Shown here in pieces: positions 38,347 to 47,120 of a DNA stretch of 64,000 nucleotides; positions within the stretch are counted from its first letter, which is position 1, and each line of letters begins with the position of its first letter. The stretch lies in NCBI RefSeq assembly GCF_946151075.1, contig NZ_CAMGZB010000002.1, forward strand, positions 1 to 64,000, in the 5' to 3' direction. A model generated the notes under the pieces. It saw only the letters and a list, made by a program, of their open reading frames with translations, did no database searches and was not told the DNA's origin. This DNA comes from Neobacillus sp. Marseille-Q6967. GTDB lineage: Bacteria; Bacillota; Bacilli; Bacillales; Cytobacillaceae. The position numbers and the translations under genes were made by a program.

Positions 38347-38912
38347 TTTTCAATTGCCACAATAAAGGGCGGGTTATTTCTTTGATTGATAAATTGATAT
38401 TGAAGTACATGTGCTGTTTTTTGATCGATTTGTCGGCAATACGTTAATAAAGCATCCCGTTCAAAAGCCCCTTCTTCATGACCATGGTAAATAACAAGTA
38501 CAATCATCCCTTCGGGCGCCATTATTTCAAGCAGCTGTTCCACCGCTGAAATCGTTGTTTCCGCCTTGGTAACAATCGTCTTATCACTGCCGGGTAAATA
38601 ACCTAAGTTAAAGATTGCCCCCGTTATTTTACCTTGGTGTTCAGGAGGAATTATTTTGCCTATCTTTTCATGACCGATGTGGTGTAAATATACGCGGTCG
38701 GCAAGCCCTTCCGCGTCTAATCGCTTGCTGCTGTTGAGAATGGCTTCCTCTTGAATATCGAACCCATATACCCGTCCTGTTTCACCTATGAGATTGGCCA
38801 AAAATACTGTATCATGGCCATTTCCTACGGTTCCATCCACGACAATATCACCGGTTTTTACGGGTTTTTCGAGTAAAATCTTCGCAAAAGGAAGAATCCG
38901 GTCCATCTTCAT
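38340..38912 (-). CDS. mnmM: tRNA wobble-uridine methyltransferase MnmM (YtqB)
   Basis: A 190-residue class I SAM methyltransferase with motif I VDGTVGNGHDTVFLA, YGFDIQ and NLGYLPGSDK. The YtqB family has been assigned the final methylation from nm5U34 to mnm5U34 in tRNAs of Gram-positive bacteria. Located 3 nt after its partner gene mnmL, forming a two-gene unit. Confidence 0.88.
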   Translation of the reverse strand: MKMDRILPFAKILLEKPVKTGDIVVDGTVGNGHDTVFLANLIGETGRVYGFDIQEEAILNSSKRLDAEGLADRVYLHHIGHEKIGKIIPPEHQGKITGAIFNLGYLPGSDKTIVTKAETTISAVEQLLEIMAPEGMIVLVIYHGHEEGAFERDALLTYCRQIDQKTAHVLQYQFINQRNNPPFIVAIEKR

Positions 38913-38915
38913 GGT

Positions 38916-39878
38916 TTAATTCCCCACTTTACATTCTTGATAAAATTTTCCTTGATAACTGTCCCGTCGTTTTAACTCTGCATCAATACTGTTTAACACT
39001 TCCCATTTATTCACACTCCACATTGGGCCGACCATTAAATCAATTGGGCCGTCACCCGTAATACGGTGAACAATCATTTCAGGAGGTAAAATTTCTAATT
39101 GGTCGCATACTAAGTTTACATAGTCTTCTTGTGAGAGAAATTCAAGCATTCCTTTTTCATATTGTTTCACCATGGGTGTTCCTTTTAGCAAGTGAAGGAG
39201 ATGGATTTTGATCCCTTGAACATCAAGATTTGCAACAGCTTTTGCGGTTTCCATCATCATTTCATAAGACTCGAGAGGCAAGCCGTTAATAATGTGGGAA
39301 CAAATCCGGATTCCGTGCTTTCGGAGTTTATTCACCCCATCGACATAACATTGAAAATCATGTGCGCGATTAATCAATAAAGCTGTTCTTTCATGGACAG
39401 TTTGTAAACCTAATTCGACCCAAAGATAGGTTCTTTCGTTTAATTCGGCTAAATATTCTACGACATCATCCGGCAAACAATCGGGACGTGTTGCAATGGA
39501 TAAGCCGACAACTCCTTCTTGTTGGAGTACCTTTTCAAACTTTTCACGAAGAACTTCTACGGGTGCATGGGTATTCGTGTACGCCTGGAAGTAAGCCATA
39601 TATTTGCCGTCTTTCCATTTGGTATGCATCTTTTCCTTAATTTCAAGAAATTGCACCTCTAAATCATCTGTACGGTTCCCTGCAAAATCACCGGAGCCGG
39701 CAGCACTGCAAAAGGTACACCCGCCATGCGCCACAGTGCCATCGCGGTTGGGACAATCAAAGCCGCCATCCAAAGCCACTTTAAAAACCTTATGGCCAAA
39801 CTGATTCCGTAAATGATAATTCCATGTATGATAACGCTTAGTGTCAGCAGCGTATCGAAAAGGGTTGGTCTGATTCAT
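38916..39878 (-). CDS. mnmL: radical SAM enzyme YtqA (MnmL), tRNA wobble modification
   Basis: A 320-residue radical SAM protein of the TIGR01212 group with cluster motif CPNRDGTVAHGGCTFC (C-x11-C-x2-C) near 41-56. Work on B. subtilis links this family to conversion of cmnm5U to nm5U, upstream of MnmM; I am fairly but not fully sure of that role. The adjacent mnmM gene supports it. ATG preceded by AGGAGG on the minus strand. Confidence 0.85.
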   Translation of the reverse strand: MNQTNPFRYAADTKRYHTWNYHLRNQFGHKVFKVALDGGFDCPNRDGTVAHGGCTFCSAAGSGDFAGNRTDDLEVQFLEIKEKMHTKWKDGKYMAYFQAYTNTHAPVEVLREKFEKVLQQEGVVGLSIATRPDCLPDDVVEYLAELNERTYLWVELGLQTVHERTALLINRAHDFQCYVDGVNKLRKHGIRICSHIINGLPLESYEMMMETAKAVANLDVQGIKIHLLHLLKGTPMVKQYEKGMLEFLSQEDYVNLVCDQLEILPPEMIVHRITGDGPIDLMVGPMWSVNKWEVLNSIDAELKRRDSYQGKFYQECKVGN

Positions 39879-40076
39879 GTTCAGAAACCTCCTATACTCT
39901 ATAAAACATCATTCAAAATTTTATCATGAAAAGAATGGCTTATCCAAAGTATTCTTTTTCCCAATAATTATCAACCGTCAGCTGTAATAGGAACACGGAG
40001 AGAGAACAAAATAAGAGATGAAGCACAATCCATGCTTCAATATGGACTATTCAGGCAATCAGAAGGGGGTCCTTAG

Positions 40077-40364
40077 ATGGCTACTCGTGCATCAATGGAA
40101 GCGTTAATGCAGCAGTGTGAGGATGTTATCCGCTATGCTCAGGATCAATTTAAAGAAAGTGCCACTCAAGAACATTATAACAATGATGATTACACGACTG
40201 CGCTGCAGCAGCTGGAACAGACTTATCAGGACATAGCAAAAATGGCTCATAGCGCCAATGGGCAGCAACGTGACCAACTCCACCGTATGAGACTTCAAAT
40301 ACAGCAGCTTCAAAATAGCATGATTCTAGAGGGGCAGGCATTTAGAGGAGGAGAATTCTCTTGA
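40077..40364 (+). CDS. ytzC: DUF2524 protein (YtzC)
   Basis: A 95-residue hydrophilic helical protein starting MATRASMEALMQQCEDVIRY, as in YtzC/DUF2524 of Bacillus. Rich in Gln, probably a coiled coil. AGAAGGGGGTCC precedes the ATG. Its stop overlaps the TTG start of the next small gene. Function unknown. Confidence 0.85.
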   Translation: MATRASMEALMQQCEDVIRYAQDQFKESATQEHYNNDDYTTALQQLEQTYQDIAKMAHSANGQQRDQLHRMRLQIQQLQNSMILEGQAFRGGEFS

Positions 40365-40540
40365 AAAAACGCTCAAAACAGCAAAACCCAGAACAAAAGA
40401 CACGAAATGGCGTTAACAATCAAGATCTTGAATTTGGCCAAGATTATGACGTTATTAAAGCATCGAAAGAGAAATATGAAAGTACGGGTGGTCAGCCTGT
40501 AAAATCAAAATTCCACCAGGAAAAGGACCAATCATCTTAA
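40361..40540 (+). CDS. small basic hydrophilic protein, unknown
   Basis: A 59-residue frame starting TTG with GAGGAGG 10 nt upstream, beginning MKKRSKQQNPEQK and containing EFGQDYDVIKASKEKYE. It overlaps ytzC by 4 nt and is followed by a strong terminator, so it is very likely a gene. Composition (K, Q, N, E; almost no hydrophobics) suggests a disordered or spore-associated protein, but I recognise no family. Confidence 0.75.
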   Translation: MKKRSKQQNPEQKTRNGVNNQDLEFGQDYDVIKASKEKYESTGGQPVKSKFHQEKDQSS

Positions 40541-40551
40541 ACATCATCTGT

Positions 40552-40588
40552 AAAGACCTTCAACATTGCGTTGAGGGTCTTTTTTGGC
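40552..40588 (+). terminator. terminator after the ytzC pair
   Basis: AAAGACCTTCAAC / GTTGAGGGTCTTT with a five-base loop and T run. Confidence 0.85.
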
Positions 40589-40611
40589 TGTGTTATATCT
40601 CCAGAACAAAG

Positions 40612-40627
40612 TGTGATGTGCATCACA
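40612..40627. promoter_or_regulatory. CRP/Fnr-family binding site
   Basis: TGTGATGTGCATCACA is a nearly perfect palindrome matching TGTGA-N6-TCACA. In Bacillus this is the Fnr target. With the site at -41.5, transcription would start near 40661, and GATAAA at 40647-40652 could be a -10. The next gene on plus is at 40824. Confidence 0.55.
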
Positions 40628-40823
40628 GAGCATTTTATGAACATGGGATAAATAAAGTACGAGAGCAGGAGAGGACGTTCAATCATTCCGACAAAATTAT
40701 AATGCTGTGTCAATGGTTGGGGGTGCCGGGAAAATTTATAAGTTGTCTTGGTCTAAATCCAGTTCGTGACAAATATTTTATAGGGTAAAACCAACTTTAT
40801 AAAATAAGAGGAGAGGACCAATT

Positions 40824-41045
40824 ATGTTTGTTGTTCACTTTCTCGAAAACAAGGATATATTACTAAGTCAGCTTCTAAACCGTGTTCCCGAAGTCGGTGA
40901 AGATATAAAAATAAAAGGCAAAAAAGGCAAAGTGGCCAGCGTGATAAATATCGATGAAAAACACGTACATGTGCAGCTTACAATAGAAAAAGTAGTGGTT
41001 AAAAGTAAACTGGCCTTGGACCCAGCCAAAAAGAAGAAAAGATAA
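40824..41045 (+). CDS. DUF2187 (YkvS-like) small protein
   Basis: A 73-residue protein with a central KOW/SH3-like strand pattern (VGEDIKIKGKKGKVASVINI) and a very basic C terminus (KKKKR). It resembles the YkvS/DUF2187 group, whose function is unknown; the basic tail could contact nucleic acid. AGAGGAGAGG precedes the ATG. The Fnr-like site lies 200 nt upstream. Confidence 0.8.
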   Translation: MFVVHFLENKDILLSQLLNRVPEVGEDIKIKGKKGKVASVINIDEKHVHVQLTIEKVVVKSKLALDPAKKKKR

Positions 41046-41050
41046 AGCAA

Positions 41051-41080
41051 AAAAAGTCCTTGTTTCAGAGGGCTTTTTTA
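41051..41080 (+). terminator. terminator after the DUF2187 gene
   Basis: AAAGTCCT / AGGGCTTT (one G-T pair) with an eight-base loop, flanked by A and T runs. Confidence 0.7.
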
Positions 41081-41138
41081 TATTGGTTTGTTTTAGGGTA
41101 ACGAGGAGCGGTTGGTAATTTTACGCACACCTAAGAAG

Positions 41139-42121
41139 TAAAAAGGGTTCGATGGAAATCATTTATTAGAAAGATACCCGTGACAGAGGAAAAAGAGGTT
41201 TGAAGGGAATCATTCGTTAGGAAAGATGCCTGTGACAGAGAAAAAAGAGGATTGAAGGGAATCATTCGTCAGGAAAGATGCCCGTGACAGAGGAAAAAGA
41301 GGTTTAAAGGGAATCATTCGTTAGGAAAGATGCCCGTGACAGAGGAAAAAGAGGTTTGAAGGGAATCATTCGTCAGGAAAGATGCCCGTGACAGAATAAA
41401 AAGAGGTTTGAAAGGAATCATTTTCCAGTAAAGATGCCCGTGACAGAGGAAAAAGAGGTTTGAAGGGAATCATTCGTTAGGAAAGATGCCCGTGACAGAG
41501 GAAAAAGAGGTTTGAAGGGAATCATTCGTTAGGAAAGATGCCCGTGACAGAGGACAAAGAGGTTTGAAGGGAATCATTCGTCAGGAAAGATGCCCGTGAC
41601 AGAGGAAAAAGAGGTTTGAAGGGAATCATTCGTTAGGAAAGATGCCCGTGACAGAGGATAAAGAGGTTTGAAGGGAATCATTCGTTAGGAAAGATGCCCG
41701 TGACAGAGGAAAAAGAGGTTTGAAGGGAATCATTCGTTAGGAAAGATGCCCGTGACAGAGAAAACAGAGGATTGAAGGGAATCATTCGTTAGGAAAGATG
41801 CCCGTGACAGAGGAAAAAGAGGTTTCAAGGGAATCATTCGTTAGGAAAGATGCCCGGACAGAGAAAACAGAGGTTTGAAGTGAATCATTCGTTAGGAAAG
41901 ATGCCCGTGACAGAGAAAAAAGATGTTTGGAGGGAATCATTCGTCAGGAAAGATGCCCGTGACAGAGGAAAAAGAGGTTTGAAGGGAATCATTCGTTAAG
42001 AAAGATGCCCGTGACAGAGAAAAAAGAGGTTTGAAGGAATCATTCGTCAGGAAGATGCCCGTGACAGAATTAAAAGAGGTTTGAAGGGAATCATTTTCCA
42101 GGAAAGATGCCCGTGATGAAG
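41139..42121. repeat. tandem array 3, 52-bp unit, 19 copies
   Basis: The block GATGCCCGTGACAG recurs 19 times from about 41171 to 42106, on average exactly 52 bp apart. Middle copies are nearly identical; the first, fifth and last two differ most. Each unit holds GGGAATC and GATGCCC, which pair except for one position, around a 13-base loop. The array is purine-rich on plus and has no reading frame. TGCCCGT and AAGAGGT also occur in array 2. Confidence 0.95.
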
Positions 42122-42266
42122 CAAGAAGTTGTTAGACGGGAATCGTGCAAAAAAAAAGATAATAAAGGATTAACCCCTTATTACTATTAAACTAATCTTT
42201 TATAAAATTTGAAGAAAGACCAAATCCTTTTAGTGTATAGTTTTTTAATAATATCCTTCTTATAAC

Positions 42267-42446
42267 CTAAACAATCCCTCCGCACCACTCATAAATATCT
42301 TTTGTAGTAATTTTTCGATCAGGGAACAAATAGTCGGTAACGTCTTTTTCGGATAATTCCATTCGGGATACTTTACCAGCAAAAATAAAAAGATTGCACG
42401 GAACTTTAAAAGGGACTACAATATCCTTTGGAAATCGAAATAATTT
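42267..42446 (-). pseudogene. open frame without a start, possible gene remnant
   Basis: On the minus strand a frame of about 60 codons reads protein-like, including VSRMELSEKDVTDYLFP and KITTKDIYEWCGGIV before TAG. A stop lies directly upstream, and the only ATG is internal, with no ribosome binding site. It may be the 3' remnant of a gene lost when array 3 and the MFS gene came together. I do not recognise the family. Confidence 0.4.
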
Positions 42447-42467
42447 ATGTTAAAGGAGCGTTTTTTC

Positions 42468-43655
42468 ATGCCTCGTGCCTTATGGCTCTTGATTATTGGG
42501 ATGGCAGTGAATGTTACAGGCTCTTCTTTTTTATGGCCTTTAAATACTATCTATATTCACGATCATTTAGGGAAGTCTTTATCTGTTGCAGGGATTGTTT
42601 TGATGTTAAATTCCGGAGCAAGTGTGATTGGAAACTTAATTGGCGGCAGTCTGTTTGACAAGATTGGCGGTTATAAATCAATCTTACTCGGAGTCACTAT
42701 TACGCTGACTGCTCTTATAGGGTTAACGTTTTGGCACGGCTGGCCAGAATATATTATTTTTCAAATCATCATTGGCTTTGGAACCGGTGTTATTTTTCCA
42801 GCAATGTATGCGATGGCAGGTTCGGTTTGGAAGGAAGGCGGGCGTAAAGCCTTTAATGCGATGTATGTCGCTCAAAATCTAGGGGTGGCAATCGGAGCTG
42901 CTCTCGGCGGGATTGTAGCCCAATACTCTTTTGATTTCATCTTTCTTGCCAACATGCTTATGTACGTAATCTTTTTGTTTTTGGCAGTCTTTGGTTACAA
43001 GGGAATTAAGGTCGATTCAGTCAAACCGACTGGCAATGATACAATACCTGTAATAGCAAACAGTCGTAAAAATATCCGCGCTTTACTGATTCTTTGCATC
43101 GGATATCTACTATGCTGGATAGGGTATGTTCAATGGCAGACCACCATTTCTTCCTATACACAGGAAATTAATATCAGCTTAACCCAGTACAGTTTATTGT
43201 GGACTATTAATGGCGCTCTCATTGTTTTAGGGCAGCCTGTACTAAATGCTTTATTAAAAAAACTTGAAACCACATTAAAGATTCAAATTTTAATTGGGAT
43301 TGCGATTTTTATCGTTTCGTTTTTAATCGCAGGGAATGCAAATGCCTTTTCAGGTTTTCTTGTCGGAATGATTATCTTAACCATTGGTGAGATGTTTATC
43401 TGGCCAGCTGTACCAACCGTAGCTTTTGACCTAGCGCCTAAAGGAAGGGAAGGATTTTACCAAGGAATTGTCAACAGTACAGCTACAGGAGGCAGAATGA
43501 TTGGACCGCTGTTGGGCGGAATGCTTGTTGATTTGTACAATATGTCAGCCTTATTCTTTGTTTTAATCGCTCTCTTTCTAGTTGCGGTCGTTACGACTCT
43601 TATCTATGACCGACAGTTAAAGATTGATAAACAAGTTACGGTGCATCTTTCATAA
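42468..43655 (+). CDS. major facilitator superfamily transporter
   Basis: A 395-residue protein with 12 hydrophobic segments and the MFS loop 2-3 motif GGSLFDKIGGYK. It belongs to the drug-efflux-like group and recalls B. subtilis YttB in size; the substrate cannot be read. The ATG at 42468 follows AAAGGAG by 9 nt; an in-frame ATG at 42447 lies before that site and is rejected. No partner gene is adjacent. Confidence 0.88.
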   Translation: MPRALWLLIIGMAVNVTGSSFLWPLNTIYIHDHLGKSLSVAGIVLMLNSGASVIGNLIGGSLFDKIGGYKSILLGVTITLTALIGLTFWHGWPEYIIFQIIIGFGTGVIFPAMYAMAGSVWKEGGRKAFNAMYVAQNLGVAIGAALGGIVAQYSFDFIFLANMLMYVIFLFLAVFGYKGIKVDSVKPTGNDTIPVIANSRKNIRALLILCIGYLLCWIGYVQWQTTISSYTQEINISLTQYSLLWTINGALIVLGQPVLNALLKKLETTLKIQILIGIAIFIVSFLIAGNANAFSGFLVGMIILTIGEMFIWPAVPTVAFDLAPKGREGFYQGIVNSTATGGRMIGPLLGGMLVDLYNMSALFFVLIALFLVAVVTTLIYDRQLKIDKQVTVHLS

Positions 43656-43786
43656 ATTTTTAAAAATGCCGGTTCCAAAATGGGGCCGGCTAAATATGAT
43701 GTTTAAATATAGGCTATCTAGGCTAAACTGCTTTTAAGTTTACTTGCATATTGAACGAAAATTTAATACAATAACCGTAATACTTT

Positions 43787-44036
43787 TATAATGAAAAACA
43801 GTGAGTAGGAGTAGTAGTGGTTTATACCCGTTTTGAAGAGAGTTGACGGCTGGTGCAAGTCAACCGGGTACATCATGAACTCGCCTATGAGTTGCAGGTG
43901 TGAAAGATCAGTAATGCCTGTCGTTCTCCGCGTTAAGGATGAATGAAGCGAGTGTTGTTAACACTAATGTGGGTGGTACCGCGGGAAGATACATATAGTC
44001 CTCTCGTCCCTTTTGGGATGAGGGGTTTTTTATTTT
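43787..44036 (+). promoter_or_regulatory. T-box leader of leuS, leucine-specific
   Basis: A TATAAT at 43787 is followed by a T-box leader. The invariant T-box TGGGTGGTACCGCGG lies at 43968-43982, and CTC (Leu) in GAACTCGCC near 43880 is the likely specifier codon. A terminator stem CCTCTCGTCCC/GGGATGAGGGG plus T run ends at 44036. Uncharged tRNA-Leu is expected to favour read-through. Confidence 0.93.
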
Positions 44037-44055
44037 TCAATAGGAGGAACATACA

Positions 44056-46473
44056 ATGAGTTTCGATCATCAACAAATCGAGAAGAAGTGGCAACAGTAT
44101 TGGGAAGAAGAAAAAACATTTAAAACGAGCGAAGAATTTGAGAAGAGAAAATTCTACGCTTTAGATATGTTTCCATATCCATCAGGTGCAGGACTTCATG
44201 TAGGTCACCCAGAAGGTTATACGGCAACCGACATCCTTTCACGGATGAAACGGATGCAGGGGTATAACGTACTACATCCAATGGGGTGGGATGCCTTCGG
44301 ATTACCTGCAGAACAATATGCTTTAGATACTGGTAACGACCCGGCTGAATTTACAGAGAAGAATATTAATACCTTCCGCAGACAAATTAAAGCACTAGGT
44401 TTCTCGTACGATTGGGACCGTGAAGTGAATACAACAGACCCGGAATATTATAAATGGACACAATGGATTTTCTTAAAGCTTTGGGAAAAAGGACTTGCTT
44501 ACATTGATGAAGTAGCTGTGAACTGGTGTCCGGCATTAGGAACCGTACTTGCTAATGAGGAAGTTATTGATGGTAAAAGTGAGCGCGGCGGCCATCCAGT
44601 AGAACGTCGTCCGATGAAACAATGGATGTTAAAAATTACAGCATATGGGGACCGTCTATTAGAAGACCTTGAAGAATTAGACTGGCCGGAAAGTTTAAAA
44701 GAAATGCAGCGCAACTGGATTGGCCGTTCAGAGGGTGCAGAAGTTACCTTCAATATTGATGGTCATGATGAAACATTCACTGTATTCACGACCCGTCCTG
44801 ATACATTATTCGGTGCAACTTATGCGGTCCTTGCTCCTGAGCATACGTTCGTTGACAAAATTACAACACCGGAACAGCGTGCAGCTGTTGAAGCTTACCT
44901 AGAAAAAGTAAAAATGAAGAGCGATCTTGAACGTACGGATCTTGCTAAAGAGAAAACAGGTGTTTTTACAGGTGCTTATGCAATTAATCCGGCAAATGGT
45001 GAAAAAATGCCAATCTGGATTGCTGATTATGTTCTAGTAAGCTATGGAACAGGTGCAATCATGGCTGTACCTGCACACGATGAGCGTGATTATGAGTTCG
45101 CGAAAGAATTTGGGCTGCCAATTAAAGCAGTTGTTGCCGGCGGTGATATTGAAAACGAAGCTTATACAGGCGACGGCGAACACATTAATTCAGATTTCTT
45201 AAATCGTTTAAATAAAGAAGAAGCGATCCAAAAAATGATTGCCTGGTTAGAAGAAAAGGGAATTGGAACGAAGAAGGTTACCTTCCGTTTACGTGATTGG
45301 CTGTTCAGCCGTCAGCGTTATTGGGGCGAGCCGATTCCAATTATTCATTGGGAAGATGGCACCATGACAGCTGTTCCTGAAGACCAGCTTCCGTTAACCT
45401 TACCAAAAACAAAGGACATCAAGCCGTCAGGCACTGGCGAATCACCGCTTGCTAACATTGAAGATTGGGTAAATATTGTGGACCCGGTAACTGGTAAAAA
45501 GGGACGCCGTGAAACCAATACGATGCCGCAATGGGCAGGAAGCTGCTGGTACTATTTACGTTATATTGATCCAAAAAATGATCAAGCACTAGCGGCCCAG
45601 GAGAAATTAAACCACTGGCTTCCGGTTGATATCTACATTGGCGGTGCCGAGCATGCAGTACTTCATTTGTTATATGCCCGCTTCTGGCATAAATTCTTGT
45701 ATGATATCGGCGTTGTCCCAACTAAAGAACCATTCCAAAAATTATTTAACCAAGGAATGATTTTAGGTGAAAACAACGAAAAAATGAGTAAGTCAAAAGG
45801 AAATGTTGTGAATCCAGATGACATCGTTAACTCTCATGGTGCCGATACGCTTCGTTTATATGAAATGTTCATGGGACCGCTTGACGCTTCGATTGCTTGG
45901 TCAACAAATGGATTAGACGGGTCTCGCCGTTTCTTAGACCGTATCTGGCGTTTGATGGTTGAGGAAAATGGTGAGTTAAATCCAAAAATCCAAGAAAATG
46001 AAGAAGCATCTAACTTGGAAAAGAGTTATCATCAAACGGTGAAAAAAGTTACTGAGGATTATGAAGGCTTACGTTTTAACACAGCTATTTCCCAAATGAT
46101 GGTGTTCATTAATGAAGCCTATAAAGCAACGGTTCTACCGAAGCGTTATATGGAAGGTTTCGTGAAAATGCTTGCTCCAGTTGCGCCACATATTGCGGAA
46201 GAACTTTGGGAAAAATTAGGCCATACTGGTACTATTTCATATGAAGCATGGCCGGCATATGATGAAGCAAAATTAGTGGATGATGAAGTTGAAATCGTGA
46301 TCCAAGTAAATGGCAAGGTGAAAACAAAGCTTTTAGTCCCAACTGGTGCAACGAAAGAAGCGTTAGAAGGAATTGCAATGGATGATGACCGCGTGAAAGA
46401 ACAAATCGAAGGTAAAACCATTCGTAAGGTTATTACTGTTCCAGGTAAGCTTGTTAACATTGTAGCTAATTAA
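44056..46473 (+). CDS. leuS: leucyl-tRNA synthetase LeuS
   Basis: Class Ia synthetase of 805 residues with [12 protein letters not shown] (HIGH motif), an editing CP1 domain with [15 protein letters not shown] and zinc-type segments, and [12 protein letters not shown] (KMSKS) near 575. AATAGGAGGAAC precedes the ATG. Expression is controlled by the T-box just upstream. It would charge the tRNA-Leu(TAG) and tRNA-Leu(TAA) genes at 277 and 454. Confidence 0.98.
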   Translation: MSFDHQQIEKKWQQYWEEEKTFKTSEEFEKRKFYALDMFPYPSGAGLHVGHPEGYTATDILSRMKRMQGYNVLHPMGWDAFGLPAEQYALDTGNDPAEFTEKNINTFRRQIKALGFSYDWDREVNTTDPEYYKWTQWIFLKLWEKGLAYIDEVAVNWCPALGTVLANEEVIDGKSERGGHPVERRPMKQWMLKITAYGDRLLEDLEELDWPESLKEMQRNWIGRSEGAEVTFNIDGHDETFTVFTTRPDTLFGATYAVLAPEHTFVDKITTPEQRAAVEAYLEKVKMKSDLERTDLAKEKTGVFTGAYAINPANGEKMPIWIADYVLVSYGTGAIMAVPAHDERDYEFAKEFGLPIKAVVAGGDIENEAYTGDGEHINSDFLNRLNKEEAIQKMIAWLEEKGIGTKKVTFRLRDWLFSRQRYWGEPIPIIHWEDGTMTAVPEDQLPLTLPKTKDIKPSGTGESPLANIEDWVNIVDPVTGKKGRRETNTMPQWAGSCWYYLRYIDPKNDQALAAQEKLNHWLPVDIYIGGAEHAVLHLLYARFWHKFLYDIGVVPTKEPFQKLFNQGMILGENNEKMSKSKGNVVNPDDIVNSHGADTLRLYEMFMGPLDASIAWSTNGLDGSRRFLDRIWRLMVEENGELNPKIQENEEASNLEKSYHQTVKKVTEDYEGLRFNTAISQMMVFINEAYKATVLPKRYMEGFVKMLAPVAPHIAEELWEKLGHTGTISYEAWPAYDEAKLVDDEVEIVIQVNGKVKTKLLVPTGATKEALEGIAMDDDRVKEQIEGKTIRKVITVPGKLVNIVAN

Positions 46474-46480
46474 TAAATTG

Positions 46481-46512
46481 AAACATCCCCCTAACAGGGG
46501 GGTGCTTTTATG
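46481..46512 (+). terminator. weak terminator after leuS
   Basis: CATCCCCC / GGGGGGTG stem with short loop and CTTTTAT tail. The rhodanese gene begins just after. Confidence 0.5.
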
Positions 46513-46526
46513 AAGGGATGGTTAAA

Positions 46527-46832
46527 ATGGAAGAAATTCAGACTATTACTCCTGAAGAATTAAAGAAGAAACTTGAGCAGGGGGAAAAGCTCGAGTTAGT
46601 GGATGTCAGAGAAGATCATGAAGTAGCACAGGGAATCATCCCAGGTGCCAAGCATATACGAATGGGGGATATTCCAGCAAACCTTGATTATTTTGATAAA
46701 GACAAAGAGTATATCTTTATCTGCCGATCAAGCGGACGAAGCGGGAATGTTTGTCATTATCTTCAAGAGCAGGGCTACAAAGTCCGCAATATGACGGGCG
46801 GAATGCTTGAATGGACAGGAGAAACAAAGTAA
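46527..46832 (+). CDS. ytwF: rhodanese-like sulfurtransferase (YtwF type)
   Basis: Single-domain rhodanese of 101 residues with VDVREDHEVAQGIIPGAKHI and active-site loop CRSSGRSG, whose Cys would carry persulfide. Likely moves sulfur in the cytosol; acceptor unknown. The ATG at 46527 follows GAAGGGATGG; the in-frame ATG at 46518 lies within that site. Confidence 0.85.
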   Translation: MEEIQTITPEELKKKLEQGEKLELVDVREDHEVAQGIIPGAKHIRMGDIPANLDYFDKDKEYIFICRSSGRSGNVCHYLQEQGYKVRNMTGGMLEWTGETK

Positions 46833-46864
46833 AACGGTTCCTATAAGGAATCGTTTTTTTTGTT
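46832..46864 (+). terminator. terminator after the rhodanese gene
   Basis: AACGGTTCC / GGAATCGTT with loop TATAA and a long T run. Confidence 0.75.
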
Positions 46865-46927
46865 ACCCATTTTTAAAAATTCTGAAAAGTGGAAAGGATG
46901 ATAATAAAAAAGAAAAGGAAGATTGTA

Positions 46928-47113
46928 ATGATACAAGTGAAATTATTTGATCGCGAACACGAAAAGGACTTGGAAAAGGAAATGAATCGATTTTTGAAAG
47001 GAATCGACGAAAAGAAATTAGTCGATATTAAATACAATGTGGCTGCAATGCCTGAGGATGAAGAGGAAGAACAAATCTATTGTTTTTCTGCGATGATAAT
47101 TTACCGGGCCTGA
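46928..47113 (+). CDS. cse60: sporulation protein Cse60
   Basis: A 61-residue protein, MIQVKLFDREHEKDLEKEM at the N terminus and QIYCFSAMIIYR at the C terminus, matching the small sigma-E-controlled Cse60 family as I remember it. AAAAGGAAG precedes the ATG at 46928; the frame is open to 46889 but without a site. Its presence supports a spore-forming host. Molecular role unknown. Confidence 0.8.
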   Translation: MIQVKLFDREHEKDLEKEMNRFLKGIDEKKLVDIKYNVAAMPEDEEEEQIYCFSAMIIYRA

Positions 47114-47120
47114 CTAATTG

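Noticed and set aside
41139..42121. Regular repeats suggesting a CRISPR array
   Set aside because: The whole 52-bp period is repeated; there are no unique spacers between short repeats, and no cas genes are present.
43669..43690. Terminator after the MFS gene (GCCGGTTCC/GGGGCCGGC)
   Set aside because: The stem is plausible, but no T run follows on either side.
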